This document shows, piece by piece, positions 18,062-27,060 of a stretch of 64,000 nt of DNA. The translations under genes were made by a program, and so were the position numbers. The notes beneath the pieces are model-generated. The model had not been told where the DNA came from, did not search any database, and saw only the letters and a program-made list of their open reading frames with translations. Positions within the stretch are counted from its first letter, which is position 1, and each line of letters begins with the position of its first letter. This stretch comes from Rhizobium grahamii CCGE 502 (lineage in GTDB: Bacteria > Pseudomonadota > Alphaproteobacteria > Rhizobiales > Rhizobiaceae): contig NZ_AEYE02000036.1 in the NCBI RefSeq assembly GCF_000298315.2, positions 186,001 to 250,000 on the forward strand, given 5' to 3'.

Positions 18062-19084
18062 TTACTTGGTCTTTGATTTATCGACAAAGCCAAGGCGTGG
18101 AGCGATGTTCCTCGAAAAGTCGGTGAGTATCTGGCGGTATTGTTGGGGTTCGAACTCGTAGGGCAGTTCGAGCCTCAGTTCGTTAACATGCGGCAGCACC
18201 GGATCTGCGTAGAGCTGCTCCAGGATTTCTGCCGATGTCCCTGCGAGATCCTTTGCGAACAGTGTCCTCTTCTCACCGGTGGGTCGAAGCGTGCGAACGT
18301 CGCGTTCTGCCGCGTAGGCGCTGTACCGTCGCCTCGTCGCCTCGTCGGCCCCATCGAACGGGACGATGACGCGTCCAAGTGCAATGCGCCGGCCGCCGTT
18401 GCCCGCCCGCCTATATGTCTCGATCAGCCGAACTTGGGCGGTGAAGAAATCATCAGTGTCTTCTCCACTTATGACGTTTCCGGTCAGAAGATTGAGGCCC
18501 TGCTCGCCCGCCCAGGCAGCCGATCGCTGCGATCCTCCTCCATACCATACGCGCTCGTGAAGCCCCTTCGCGAAAGGTTGCAGACGCGGCCTCTGGGGAC
18601 CAAAGGGCGTGGCGATCCGCCTGTCATCAGCTCCCAGGAATTCCCCTTGAAGATTTGCCACGAAACGGCGAACTCTTTCGTGCGAAAAATCGTGCTTTTC
18701 CCACTCGCCGTCGAACACCAGGGCGCCCATGAGATCGGCATGCAGCGGACGCCCGGCACTCAAGCCGACATTCAGTCGACCCTTCGAAAGCACGTCAACG
18801 GTCGAAAGATCCTCGGCAAGCCGAAACGGGCTCTCGTAACCGATTGGAATGACCGCCGTTCCAAGTTGGATCCTCCTGGTGCGTTGGGTTGCGGCGCCCA
18901 GAAAGGCGGCCGCTGAGGAAATACCAGGCTCGAGATGGCGCTGGCGAACCCATCCGCTATCAAAGCCAAGCGCCTCGGCGAACTCGAAAAGCTTCAACGT
19001 TTCGTCCAATCCGTCGAACGGATTGTCGTGCGCGTAGTTCCCCGGGGACAGGAACCCTATATGGGTTATTGCAAGCGAGCCCAT
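18062..19084 (-). CDS. LLM-class flavin-dependent oxidoreductase
   Basis: A 340-residue bacterial-luciferase-like protein (TIM barrel using reduced FMN). Family marks are ITHIGFLSPGNY at the start, the FEFAEALGFDSGWVRQRHLEPGIS segment, RRIQLGTAVIPIGYESP, DVLSKGRLNVGLSAGRP and WYGGGSQRSAAWAGEQGLNLLTG. It is the last gene of the eight-gene operon; one base separates the upstream stop from the TTG at 19090, and the better start is ATG 19084. In this setting a role in oxidative sulfur release is likely, but whether it is a monooxygenase or supports one is not visible. It differs clearly from the other two luciferase-like proteins of the operon. Confidence 0.75.
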   Translation of the reverse strand: MGSLAITHIGFLSPGNYAHDNPFDGLDETLKLFEFAEALGFDSGWVRQRHLEPGISSAAAFLGAATQRTRRIQLGTAVIPIGYESPFRLAEDLSTVDVLSKGRLNVGLSAGRPLHADLMGALVFDGEWEKHDFSHERVRRFVANLQGEFLGADDRRIATPFGPQRPRLQPFAKGLHERVWYGGGSQRSAAWAGEQGLNLLTGNVISGEDTDDFFTAQVRLIETYRRAGNGGRRIALGRVIVPFDGADEATRRRYSAYAAERDVRTLRPTGEKRTLFAKDLAGTSAEILEQLYADPVLPHVNELRLELPYEFEPQQYRQILTDFSRNIAPRLGFVDKSKTK

Positions 19085-19091
19085 CTGCAAC

Positions 19092-20024
19092 CTAAAACTT
19101 CGGTAGGCCTGGAGGATTCGTCTCTGAAGCAGGCAGCGCCTCCTCCGACAAACGCCAGCGCGCGAGGATTTTTGCGTAGGCGCCGTCCCTGATCAGTTCG
19201 TTGGTTGCAAGGCTCAGGGCATCGGCCAAACCACTTCCCTTGCGGGTAGTGATTGCAACATCGGAACGGTCGGGCCAACCGGCACTTAGCGTCCCTACCC
19301 TCCTGATGTTCTTGTCCCGCTCGGCAATAAAAACGAGTTGGGCGTGCGGCTGAACGATAACATCGGCCCGTCCGGACTGAAGCGCCACCAAGCTTGCTGC
19401 GTCGTCGTCATAGTATTGCAGTTCAATCGGCTTCAGACCGGCAGAAACATCCTGATCGCTCCACTTCAAGAGGATCCGTTCCTGGTTGGTCCCTGCACCC
19501 ACGATGATCCGCAATCCGGCGGCGTCCTTGGGCTCGACAATGGATTTGACCTGGCTATCCGATTTGACGAAAAACCCGTGAAGGCCCTTACGGTAGGTTG
19601 AAAAGTCAAACTTTTCCTTTCGTTGCTCTGTCACGCCAACATTCGAGATGACGGCATCATACTTGCCGGAGGTCAGCCCGAGTGGCCAGTCGGCCCAGGC
19701 AACCGGCACCAGTTCCAGCTTCAGGCCGAGCGTCTCTGCGATGGCCGATGCATATTCGGGATCTGCACCGACCACTGTTTTGGCATCGGTTGCGTAGGTT
19801 GCCAGTGGCGGCCCACCGGGGCTGACGGCAACGGTGAAGGTACCTGGCGTCACAAACCTGAAGCCATCAGGGATGGCCTTTGCGGCAGGCCCGCTCCGTT
19901 CCACGTGAACGCGGTTGGGTTGTTCGGGAGAGAGGTCAAAGCCATCTGCCTTGACCGCAGGTGCCGACACCATGACCGCTGTTACGGCGGCAAGTGCCAG
20001 TTTCTGACTATGTTTGATGCTCAA
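19092..20024 (-). CDS. Amino-acid ABC importer, substrate-binding protein (second copy)
   Basis: A 310-residue exported binding protein of the polar amino-acid/cystine (TcyJ/K-like) class. It has a signal peptide to about residue 26 and then the domain pattern [71 protein letters not shown] and GAGTNQERILLKW. It is a paralogue of the next gene upstream (20087-21028), matching over its whole length. I use the TTG start at 20024 because GGAG lies eight bases upstream and the signal peptide begins there; no nearer ATG exists. Tandem binding proteins sharing one permease/ATPase occur in the Bacillus ytmI operon (TcyJ, TcyK). Confidence 0.85.
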   Translation of the reverse strand: MSIKHSQKLALAAVTAVMVSAPAVKADGFDLSPEQPNRVHVERSGPAAKAIPDGFRFVTPGTFTVAVSPGGPPLATYATDAKTVVGADPEYASAIAETLGLKLELVPVAWADWPLGLTSGKYDAVISNVGVTEQRKEKFDFSTYRKGLHGFFVKSDSQVKSIVEPKDAAGLRIIVGAGTNQERILLKWSDQDVSAGLKPIELQYYDDDAASLVALQSGRADVIVQPHAQLVFIAERDKNIRRVGTLSAGWPDRSDVAITTRKGSGLADALSLATNELIRDGAYAKILARWRLSEEALPASETNPPGLPKF

Positions 20025-20053
20025 CGAAAATACTCCGCGACCGAATTGGATTG

Positions 20054-20077
20054 CGGCCCCGCATGGTCGCGGGGCCG
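20054..20077 (-). terminator. GC-rich hairpin between the two binding-protein genes
   Basis: CGGCCCCGC-N6-GCGGGGCCG is a perfect 9-bp stem with a 6-base loop in the 62-base gap. No run of U follows on the minus strand, so it is more likely a 3' stabilising or attenuating hairpin that raises expression of the upstream binding protein than a full terminator. Confidence 0.55.
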
Positions 20078-20086
20078 AGGGAACAA

Positions 20087-21028
20087 TTAGGATCCGCTCT
20101 TCGGAAGGCCTGCCGGATTGGTGGCCGACTGCTCGACAGCCTCTGCTTCGAGGTTCCAACGCTTGAGAACCTCGCCGTACTTCCCGTCCTTGATCAGATC
20201 GTTGATGGCGATGGTGACGGCGTCGGCGAGGCCTGCGCCCTTCCTGGTGGTTACCGCAATCTCCGCCGTCAGAGGCCATCCGCCGCTGACGGTGCCGACG
20301 AGCTTGGTCCCGCCCTTGATAGCTGAACTGTAGGAAAGGGTCGCATTCGGATTGAACTCGACATCTGCACGTCCGGGTTGCAGCGCAAGGTCTGCAGCCG
20401 CCCGGTCGTCATAGTACTGCACTTCGATCGGCTTCAAACCGGCCGCTACGTTCTGGCGATCCCACTCGAGGATGATTTTTTCCTGATTGGTGCCTGCTCC
20501 GGTTATGACCTTCAGTCCGGCTACGTCCTTGGGCTCCTTGATCGAGCCAATCTTGCTGTCGGACTTCACGTAGAAGCCGAGGACGTCTCGGCGATACGTG
20601 GAGAAATCGAACTTCTCCTTGCGCGCTTCCGTGACGGTGACATTCGAAAGGACCGCATCGTACTTTCCAGACGACACGCCAAGCGGCCAGTCCTCCCACG
20701 CAACAGGCACCAGTTCCAACTGAAGACCGAGGGCATCCGCAATCAGTTGGGCAAGGTCCGGATCGGCTCCAACCACCGTCTTTGCGTCAGTGGCATAGGT
20801 CGCGATCGGAGGATCCCACGGATTGTTTGCAACCGTGAACTTGCCTGGGGTGACGAACTTGAAATCGGGTGAGATTGCTTTGATTGCGGCCTCGTCTTTC
20901 GACGCCCGGACCCTGTTCGAGATATCGGGGCTCAGGCTGAATTTTTCTGCTGCCGAAGCGCTACCAAGCAGCAAACCGGCGACGATCGTAGCGGCAACCA
21001 CCGTGCCAAAAACACTAAGACGGGACAT
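20087..21028 (-). CDS. Amino-acid ABC importer, substrate-binding protein (first copy)
   Basis: A 313-residue binding protein with a clear Sec signal peptide ([22 protein letters not shown], cleavage near ASA-A). The mature domain has [79 protein letters not shown] and [13 protein letters not shown]. It is a close paralogue of the following gene. The start is ATG 21028, with GGAGAGAG eight bases upstream; the frame is open from a TTG at 21046. Because it sits in an operon with an N-acetyltransferase, an amidohydrolase and C-S monooxygenases, the ligand is likely an S-substituted cysteine or its oxidised form. The two paralogues may differ in ligand. Confidence 0.87.
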   Translation of the reverse strand: MSRLSVFGTVVAATIVAGLLLGSASAAEKFSLSPDISNRVRASKDEAAIKAISPDFKFVTPGKFTVANNPWDPPIATYATDAKTVVGADPDLAQLIADALGLQLELVPVAWEDWPLGVSSGKYDAVLSNVTVTEARKEKFDFSTYRRDVLGFYVKSDSKIGSIKEPKDVAGLKVITGAGTNQEKIILEWDRQNVAAGLKPIEVQYYDDRAAADLALQPGRADVEFNPNATLSYSSAIKGGTKLVGTVSGGWPLTAEIAVTTRKGAGLADAVTIAINDLIKDGKYGEVLKRWNLEAEAVEQSATNPAGLPKSGS

Positions 21029-21104
21029 TTTCTCTCTCCTATTCAATCTGTGATTGTGGACATTTCCGCAGGCAGCCGCTGCGGCCCGGCATTGCCCTTC
21101 GCCG

Positions 21105-22877
21105 TCAGAGTACCTTGGCGAGGAATTCCTTTGTTCGCGAATGCTTCGGCTGGGAGAAGACCTGGTCTGGCGATCCTACCTCGAGCACGCGACCACCTTC
21201 CATGAAGACAACAGTATCGGAGACCTCCCGTGCGAACCCAACCTCATGGGTTACGACGACCAGGGTCGTGCCCGTGCGCGCCAGTTCCTTAATGACGTCC
21301 AACACCTCGCCAACAAGCTCCGGATCGAGCGCAGAGGTTGGCTCGTCAAACAGGATGACCTTGGGGCGAAGGGCGAGTGCGCGAGCAATTGCCACGCGCT
21401 GCTGCTGGCCTCCTGAAAGTTGGCGTGGATAGGCATGAAGCTTGTCCTGAAGTCCCACTCTGACCAGCAATTCGGTAGCCTCAACTGCCGCCTCTTGCCT
21501 GTCAGCGCCCCGAACCTGGATCGGTGCTTCGATAAGGTTTTCAAGCACTGTGAGATGGGGAAAGAGATTGAAGTTCTGAAACACCATGCCGATGTCGGCG
21601 CGCCGCTTGAGGACGTCCTTCTCTTTCAGTTCGTAGAGCGTATCACCATGCTTTGAATAACCCACGAATTCGCCGTCTACCGAAATGAAGCCGCTGTCGA
21701 CTCTTTCCAAGTGGTTGATTGATCGCAACAGTGTGGATTTTCCCGAACCCGACGGCCCAAGGATTGCAGTGACACTGCCTGCGGCAAGTGTCAGATCGAC
21801 GTTGTCGAGCACCTTGTGAGATCCAAAGCTCTTCGACACACCATGAATGCGGACGCTGCCGCCTTCCCGGAGCCGCGCGACATCTTTGAACCCAACCGAT
21901 ACCGCAGCCTTGGCAACCGGAACATTTGTCGCTTTGCTTGCCCTAAGGCGGTTGAAATAGGCCTGTAGCGGAAGGAGCTTCGGATTGCGCAAGGCACCTT
22001 TCGAGAAATAACGCTCGATGTAGTGCTGAGCGATCGACAGCACAGTCATGATCACAAGGTACCAGGCCGTCGCCACCATCAGCAGGGGAATGACTTCCAG
22101 ATTGCGACGGTAGATAACCTGAACCGTATAGAAGAGCTCGGGGAGCGCCAGGACGTAGACCATCGAGGTGCTCTTGGCCAGACCAATGATCTCATTGAAG
22201 CCCGTCGGCAAAATGGAACGCATGGCCTGCGGCAGCACGATGCGGAATGCCTGGCGCCTGCTGGGCAGTCCAAGTGCGGCCGCTGCTTCCAACTGACCCT
22301 GGTCGACAGCGAGAATGCCACCGCGAACGATCTCTGCGAAGAATGCCGACTGGTTTAATGTCAGGCCGATGAACGCGGCCGCAAAGGGGGTGAGAAGCTG
22401 CGTGGTCGGATAACTGAAAACCGTTTTGCCTGCGAACGGCACCGTCAGCGAGATGGTTTCATAAAGATAACCCAGATTGTTGAGCACCAGCAAAAGGACA
22501 ATCAGTGGAATTGACCGCAGGAGCCAGATGTAGCCAAAGGAGAGACCTCCCAGCAGCGGCGACCGCGACACCCTTGCGAGAGCCAATCCCGTCCCCAGGA
22601 TCGATCCGGACACAGTCGCCAATGCGGTCAAAAGCAATGTTCTGGAAAGACCTGCAAGAACGGGTTCGGAAAAGAACCACTCCGCGAATACGCTCCATCC
22701 CCAGCGCTCATTGGTCAGGACGGAATAGAGCACCCCTGCAATGACAAGAGCGGCGAAGATCGTTCCGAGCGTCCGACCGGGATGACGGGCAGGCACAATC
22801 CTGAAATTGGCGTATTCGTTAGCCGGCCCGGCTCGTCCTCGTTCATCGCTGTCGCGGAAGTCGATCGTTGCTGCCAT
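21105..22877 (-). CDS. Fused ABC permease and ATP-binding protein for amino-acid-like substrate
   Basis: A 590-residue fusion. Residues 1-285 are a HisM-type permease: a cytoplasmic N-terminus, a lone helix, then the family loop [20 protein letters not shown] and the coupling loop [29 protein letters not shown]. After a linker of about 50 residues, residues 340-590 are a full ATPase with Walker [42 protein letters not shown] and VTHEVG. Fusion couples one permease half to each ATPase half, so a homodimer would be the complete transporter; no separate permease gene is present. It serves both binding proteins that follow. Fused forms are known in rhizobia and relatives but are uncommon. Confidence 0.9.
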   Translation of the reverse strand: MAATIDFRDSDERGRAGPANEYANFRIVPARHPGRTLGTIFAALVIAGVLYSVLTNERWGWSVFAEWFFSEPVLAGLSRTLLLTALATVSGSILGTGLALARVSRSPLLGGLSFGYIWLLRSIPLIVLLLVLNNLGYLYETISLTVPFAGKTVFSYPTTQLLTPFAAAFIGLTLNQSAFFAEIVRGGILAVDQGQLEAAAALGLPSRRQAFRIVLPQAMRSILPTGFNEIIGLAKSTSMVYVLALPELFYTVQVIYRRNLEVIPLLMVATAWYLVIMTVLSIAQHYIERYFSKGALRNPKLLPLQAYFNRLRASKATNVPVAKAAVSVGFKDVARLREGGSVRIHGVSKSFGSHKVLDNVDLTLAAGSVTAILGPSGSGKSTLLRSINHLERVDSGFISVDGEFVGYSKHGDTLYELKEKDVLKRRADIGMVFQNFNLFPHLTVLENLIEAPIQVRGADRQEAAVEATELLVRVGLQDKLHAYPRQLSGGQQQRVAIARALALRPKVILFDEPTSALDPELVGEVLDVIKELARTGTTLVVVTHEVGFAREVSDTVVFMEGGRVLEVGSPDQVFSQPKHSRTKEFLAKVL

Positions 22878-22916
22878 GGTGGTTTCCCCTTAGCTTTTGG
22901 GACGAAGACTGGCCCA

Positions 22917-23438
22917 TTAGGCCGCGTTTTCACGCGACGGCCGATCGGCGATACCGAGAAGGCCGATGTCTTTTTCGAACGGCAACGTCTTGTAGATTTC
23001 CGGATCGACGTTTGTATCAAAAAGCGCTGTGTAGCCGTTGTTCAGGTAGAGTCCCACGGCTTCCGGCTGCCGAAATCCGGTCGTAAGATAGACGCGTGAA
23101 TAGCCTTGACGCGCCGCCTGAATTTCAAGCTCGACCAGGATCTTTCGCGCAAGGCCCTGCCGTCGAAGGTCGGAACGCGTCCAGATCCGTTTGAATTCGG
23201 CCGTCCGTTCATCGTATTGCATGAACGCACCGCCGCCGATCGTTTCGCCGTTGCGTATCAACAGAACGAAGTTGCCGACGGGCGGTGCAAATGCTTCAGC
23301 GGGATACCGGTTGAGTTCCGCCGCGCCCTCTTGACTGAAGTAAGTTCCGTACCGGCTATCGTACTCGTGGATCAGATCGTCGATGAGTGGTTTGGAGCGC
23401 TTATCGAGGGGCGTCGTATAGAGGAACGTATCGCTCAT
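22917..23438 (-). CDS. GNAT-family N-acetyltransferase (SnaA/YtmI-like)
   Basis: A 173-residue GNAT acetyltransferase with acetyl-CoA-binding motif A in RRQGLARKILVELEIQAARQGYSRVYL (Q/RxxG pattern at about residues 95-100) and the preceding EFKRIWTRSDL strand. In the Bacillus ytmI and yxe operons, the corresponding enzyme acetylates the amino group of S-substituted cysteines before the monooxygenase acts. The same partners surround this gene here: monooxygenases, an M20 deacetylase and an importer. I infer the same function. Gaps to its neighbours are 7 and 39 bases. Confidence 0.8.
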   Translation of the reverse strand: MSDTFLYTTPLDKRSKPLIDDLIHEYDSRYGTYFSQEGAAELNRYPAEAFAPPVGNFVLLIRNGETIGGGAFMQYDERTAEFKRIWTRSDLRRQGLARKILVELEIQAARQGYSRVYLTTGFRQPEAVGLYLNNGYTALFDTNVDPEIYKTLPFEKDIGLLGIADRPSRENAA

Positions 23439-23445
23439 ATCGTGT

Positions 23446-24636
23446 TCACCTGGTTTCGCTTAGGTATGTCTCGACCAACCGAACCCAGTAGCGGGCAGCC
23501 GGTGCAATTATTTCGTCGTTGAAGTCGTAGTTCGCGCTGTGCAGTGGGGCACTGTCGCCATTGCCGACAAAGAGGTAGCTGCCAGGACGCTCCTGCAGCA
23601 TGAATGCGAAGTCCTCGCTGGCAGTTCTTGGCCGGAACGTCTCGGCGACGCGCTTCTGCCCGAACGTCGAAAGTGCAACCTCGCGAGCAAATTCGGTTTC
23701 TGCGGCATGATTGATGAGTGCTGGAAAGCCGAGGCGGTAATCGACAACGGCGCGAGCGCCGAAGCTTTCGGCTTGCGCACGTGCAATTGCTGGAATTCGC
23801 TCCTTGAGCTGCTGACGGACCCCTTCAGAAAAGGCTCGCATCGTGAGCTTCATTTCGACGCTTTCCGGAATGACGTTCGAGGCCGAGCCTGCATGGATCG
23901 AACCAACGGTCGCCACCGCCATTTCCTGCGGATCGACATTGCGCGACACCACGCTTTGAAGCGCGGTGATAAACGACGCAGAAGCGAGGACCGGATCGAC
24001 GCCTCGATGGGGCTCCGCGCCGTGGCCGCCTCTACCAACAATGTTTATGAGAGCAAGATCGACTGACGCCATTGCCGGGCCCGAAACAAACCCAAAGCTT
24101 CCGGTCGGTTCGGACGGCCAGTTGTGCAGACCGAACACCGCATCCACGGGAAACCGTTCAAAGAGGCCATCAGCAATCATCTTGCGCGCGCCCGCGCCGA
24201 TTTCCTCGGCTGGCTGAAAGATCAGGCGAAGGGTACCGTTGAATTCGCCTGCCTCTGCCAGATACCGGGCTGCAGCAAGGAGGATCGCCGTGTGACCGTC
24301 GTGACCACATGCGTGCATTACGCCGGGGTTGCGACTGGCATGCGGAAGTCCTGTCTGCTCTTCGATCGGAAGCGCATCCATGTCGGCCCTGACGCCAATC
24401 CTGCTGCCGCCCTGCCCTCTCTTGAGCGTTGCCACCACACCCGTGCCGGCTATGCCGGTGGCGACATCGTATCCCCATGCGGCGAGCTTGGACGCGACGA
24501 GCTTGCTCGTTCGGTGCTCCTGAAATGCGAGTTCGGGATTTTGGTGGAGGTCGCGCCTGAGTTGAACGAATTCATCCAGGAAGGCGCCGATTCCTCCTTC
24601 CACTCGCTCAGCGCTTGTGAGGTCCAGAGTGTCCAT
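23446..24636 (-). CDS. M20-family amidohydrolase (HipO/SndB-like N-acyl-amino-acid deacetylase)
   Basis: A 396-residue metallopeptidase of family M20D. Metal ligands and catalytic residues are in GVRADMDALPIEE, HACGHDGHTAILL and IFQPAEEIGAGA; the lid/dimerisation domain (about residues 185-300) holds GRGGHGAEPHRGVDP. The C-terminal SEDFAFMLQERPGSYLFVGNG is diagnostic. In the related Bacillus pathways this type of enzyme removes the acetyl group from N-acetylcysteine after C-S cleavage, releasing cysteine. It lies between the acetyltransferase and the NtaA-type monooxygenase, with 6-7-base gaps. Confidence 0.85.
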   Translation of the reverse strand: MDTLDLTSAERVEGGIGAFLDEFVQLRRDLHQNPELAFQEHRTSKLVASKLAAWGYDVATGIAGTGVVATLKRGQGGSRIGVRADMDALPIEEQTGLPHASRNPGVMHACGHDGHTAILLAAARYLAEAGEFNGTLRLIFQPAEEIGAGARKMIADGLFERFPVDAVFGLHNWPSEPTGSFGFVSGPAMASVDLALINIVGRGGHGAEPHRGVDPVLASASFITALQSVVSRNVDPQEMAVATVGSIHAGSASNVIPESVEMKLTMRAFSEGVRQQLKERIPAIARAQAESFGARAVVDYRLGFPALINHAAETEFAREVALSTFGQKRVAETFRPRTASEDFAFMLQERPGSYLFVGNGDSAPLHSANYDFNDEIIAPAARYWVRLVETYLSETR

Positions 24637-24642
24637 CGGATA

Positions 24643-25989
24643 TCAGGTACCAACGGTCTTGGAGGCAGCATTCTGCCCTGTCGATGGCGCATAGCGGCTG
24701 GCGTGGAAAGGCAGCCCGAGGTGGTCGCGAAGGGTTTCGCCCTTCAGATAGTCATCGAAGTAGCCCCTGCGGCGAAGGACAGGAAGTACATGTTCGATGA
24801 AATCGTCCAGACCTTCGGCGATGACGGGAAACCCGAGGATAAAACCATCGGCAGCATCGCCATCGATCCACCGGATGATCTCGTCCGCGATGTGTTCCGG
24901 CGTCCCGATAAAGGCAGTTCGGGGTGTTGCCACGTCGAGCGCGATCTCTCGCAGCGTGAGGTTCTTTTCTCGCGCTGTCTTCTTAATCCGATCCGTGGTC
25001 GCGCGAAAACTGTTGCGACCAACGTCGCCGATGTCAGGGAACTGCTGGTCGAGCGGGTATTGGCTGAAGTCGTGGTGATCGAAAAAGCGACCGAGATAGA
25101 GGAGTGCCTCTTCAATCGTTACCAGGTTCCGTATTGCTTGATACTTTTCCTCGGCTTCGCCAGTTGTTTTGCCGACGATCGGTCCGATTCCTGGGAAAAT
25201 GCGCACCTCGTCCGATGAACGGCCCTGGGCGATCGCGCTCTGCTTCACTCGTTTATAGAAGATCTGCGCATCATCGAAGGGTCCACCGTTCGTAAACACT
25301 GCATCTGCGTGCTTACCGGCCAGCCGTATCCCGGAATCCGACGAACCCGCCTGGAACACGACAGGTTGCCCCTGCTTTGACCGGCCGATGTTTAGCGGCC
25401 CCTCGACGCGGAAGAAGCGACCGCGATGATCCAGCCGATGCATTTTCTCCTTGTCGACGTAGACGCCTTTTTCGCGGTCACGAACAAAGGCGTCATCATC
25501 CCAGGAGTCCCAAAGCCCCTTGGTGATGTCGATATGCTCTTCTGCAATTTCGTAACGCAGTTCGTGTTCCGGATGCTCGCGGCTGTAGTTGCGCCCGGAG
25601 CCTTCCAGCGGGGAGGTCACTGCGTTCCACCCTGCCCGTCCGCCTGAAATCAGGTCGAGCGTTGCAAACTGCCTCGCGACGGTGAAAGGATCGCTGTACG
25701 AGGTGGAAACGGTGCCGACGAGCCCGATTTTGGACGTGGAAGCCGCCAGCGCCGAAAGGATCGAAATCGGTTCGAAACGATTGAGAAAATGCGGGATCGA
25801 CTGTTCGTTGATGTAGAGCCCATCTGCGACAAACGCAAAGGCGATACCACCGTCCTCTGCCTTCTTTGCGGTCTTCACGAAAAAATCGAAGTTCGTGCTA
25901 GCATCTGCCGGACCGCTTGGATGCTTCCAGGCGTTCATGTGACCTCCCGGTCCCTGCAACATGACCCCGAAAGTAACGTTTTTCGACAT
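24643..25989 (-). CDS. NtaA/SnaA/DszA-family FMNH2-dependent monooxygenase (CmoJ/YtnJ-like)
   Basis: A 448-residue monooxygenase of the NtaA/SnaA/DszA group. Marks are the start VTFGVMLQGPGGHMNAWKHP, FVADGLYINE, GRAGWNAVTSPLEGSGRNYSREHPEH (FMN-phosphate region), the WDSWDDDAFVRDREKGVYVDKEKMHRLDHRGRFFRVEGPLNI stretch, and PVVFQAGSSDSG. The Bacillus orthologue in the ytmI operon (YtnJ/CmoJ) cleaves the C-S bond of an oxidised N-acetyl-S-alkylcysteine. It needs an external flavin reductase; none is encoded in this operon. AAGGAG precedes the ATG at 25989. Specificity is inferred from context. Confidence 0.85.
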   Translation of the reverse strand: MSKNVTFGVMLQGPGGHMNAWKHPSGPADASTNFDFFVKTAKKAEDGGIAFAFVADGLYINEQSIPHFLNRFEPISILSALAASTSKIGLVGTVSTSYSDPFTVARQFATLDLISGGRAGWNAVTSPLEGSGRNYSREHPEHELRYEIAEEHIDITKGLWDSWDDDAFVRDREKGVYVDKEKMHRLDHRGRFFRVEGPLNIGRSKQGQPVVFQAGSSDSGIRLAGKHADAVFTNGGPFDDAQIFYKRVKQSAIAQGRSSDEVRIFPGIGPIVGKTTGEAEEKYQAIRNLVTIEEALLYLGRFFDHHDFSQYPLDQQFPDIGDVGRNSFRATTDRIKKTAREKNLTLREIALDVATPRTAFIGTPEHIADEIIRWIDGDAADGFILGFPVIAEGLDDFIEHVLPVLRRRGYFDDYLKGETLRDHLGLPFHASRYAPSTGQNAASKTVGT

Positions 25990-25999
25990 GTCTTTCTCC

Positions 26000-27007
26000 T
26001 TATGCAGCCTTGATCAGGAGGCCAGCCTCGGCTGCCGTCGTTCCGATCAGCTCGATCGAGGTCAATCTTTCCTCTGGCGATAGCGCGGGGGTCTCGAGGA
26101 TGAACTCTTCAACGCCGTAGAGGCGGTGAAACTTCTCGAGTTCGTGATGGATGGTCGCAGGGGTTCCATGAAGAACACTGGGTATTTTCTCTTCCGTGCG
26201 GTAATCGGAAACGCCTGCCTGGCGCGCGAATTCCGCGGCCTGCTCCTCACTTCCGACACTTACGGTCTGGCCGCCCGGAAGGAAAACCTTCACGATACGA
26301 AGATCCCCGATCCGCTCCCTCGCCTGCTCTTCAGATCCGGCGGCAAAAGCGTTGAGCGCCAGGATTGGGGTGCCGCCACCCGTGGCGCGCTGGTACGCAT
26401 CGAAAGAATGCCGAAGGTTGTCGGGATCGCCATTCAAGTGACCGGCAAAGACAAACTTCCATCCCTTTTCGGCCGCAAGGATTGCGCTGTCAGGCGATGC
26501 GCCCAAAAGAAAGCGTTCCGGCGCAAATGGAGGCCGGGGCAAAGCGTGCGGGCGATCGCGATCGCCGTCGGCGTCGAGGTAAGTCCTCAGATCCTCAAGC
26601 TGCTCCGCGAAGCTCGGCTTGCGGCCAGCATCGAATCGCGCCTGCAGAGCTCTTGTGCTTGATGGAAAGCCGCCGGGAGCCTTACCGACACCAAGATCAA
26701 TGCGACCCGGCGCCAAAGACGACAACACGTTGAAGGTTTCTGCGACCTTGTAAGCACTGTAATGCTGTAGCATGATCCCGCCCGAGCCAATTCGGATCCG
26801 GTTGGTTTTCGCTGCAAGGAACGCGATCAGCGCTTCCGGCGCGGAACTCGCCAGGTTCGGCATGTCGTGATGCTCAGCGACCCAATATCGCTTGAAGCCA
26901 AGCTCCTCTGCTCGCCTCGCTAGGCTGAGCGTATTTTGAAATGCATCCGCGCCGGACTTCCCATGGGGAATGGGGCTTTTGTCGAGGAGGCTCAGTGAAA
27001 AGCTCAT
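26000..27007 (-). CDS. LLM-class flavin-dependent monooxygenase (MsnO8/YtmO-like)
   Basis: A 335-residue luciferase-like protein of the MsnO8/YtmO type. It starts SLLDKSPIPHGKSGADAFQNTLSLARRAEELGFKRYWVAEHHDMPNLASSAPEALI, then GSGGIMLQHYSAYKVAETFNVLSSLAPGRIDLGVGKAPGG, the FMN-site pattern of the group. In the B. subtilis ytmI operon the counterpart (YtmO/CmoO) is proposed to form the sulfoxide that the NtaA-type partner then cleaves. This is the first gene of the eight-gene operon, and the TCTAT-N7-ATAGA site ends 29 bases before its ATG. Confidence 0.82.
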   Translation of the reverse strand: MSFSLSLLDKSPIPHGKSGADAFQNTLSLARRAEELGFKRYWVAEHHDMPNLASSAPEALIAFLAAKTNRIRIGSGGIMLQHYSAYKVAETFNVLSSLAPGRIDLGVGKAPGGFPSSTRALQARFDAGRKPSFAEQLEDLRTYLDADGDRDRPHALPRPPFAPERFLLGASPDSAILAAEKGWKFVFAGHLNGDPDNLRHSFDAYQRATGGGTPILALNAFAAGSEEQARERIGDLRIVKVFLPGGQTVSVGSEEQAAEFARQAGVSDYRTEEKIPSVLHGTPATIHHELEKFHRLYGVEEFILETPALSPEERLTSIELIGTTAAEAGLLIKAA

Positions 27008-27036
27008 TTTTGGATCGCCTGTCGTTATGCATTTAA

Positions 27037-27053
27037 TCTATCTATTTTATAGA
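27037..27053. promoter_or_regulatory. Inverted repeat TCTAT-N7-ATAGA (candidate LysR-type operator, site A)
   Basis: TCTATCTATTTTATAGA, flanked by AA and CTA, is a perfect 5-bp inverted repeat with a 7-base spacer, and it contains the T-N11-A core of LysR-type boxes. It lies just upstream of the S-alkylcysteine-type operon. The 21-base stretch 27035-27055 differs at only one position from the stretch at 55410-55430. Confidence 0.6.
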
Positions 27054-27060
27054 CTATCAT

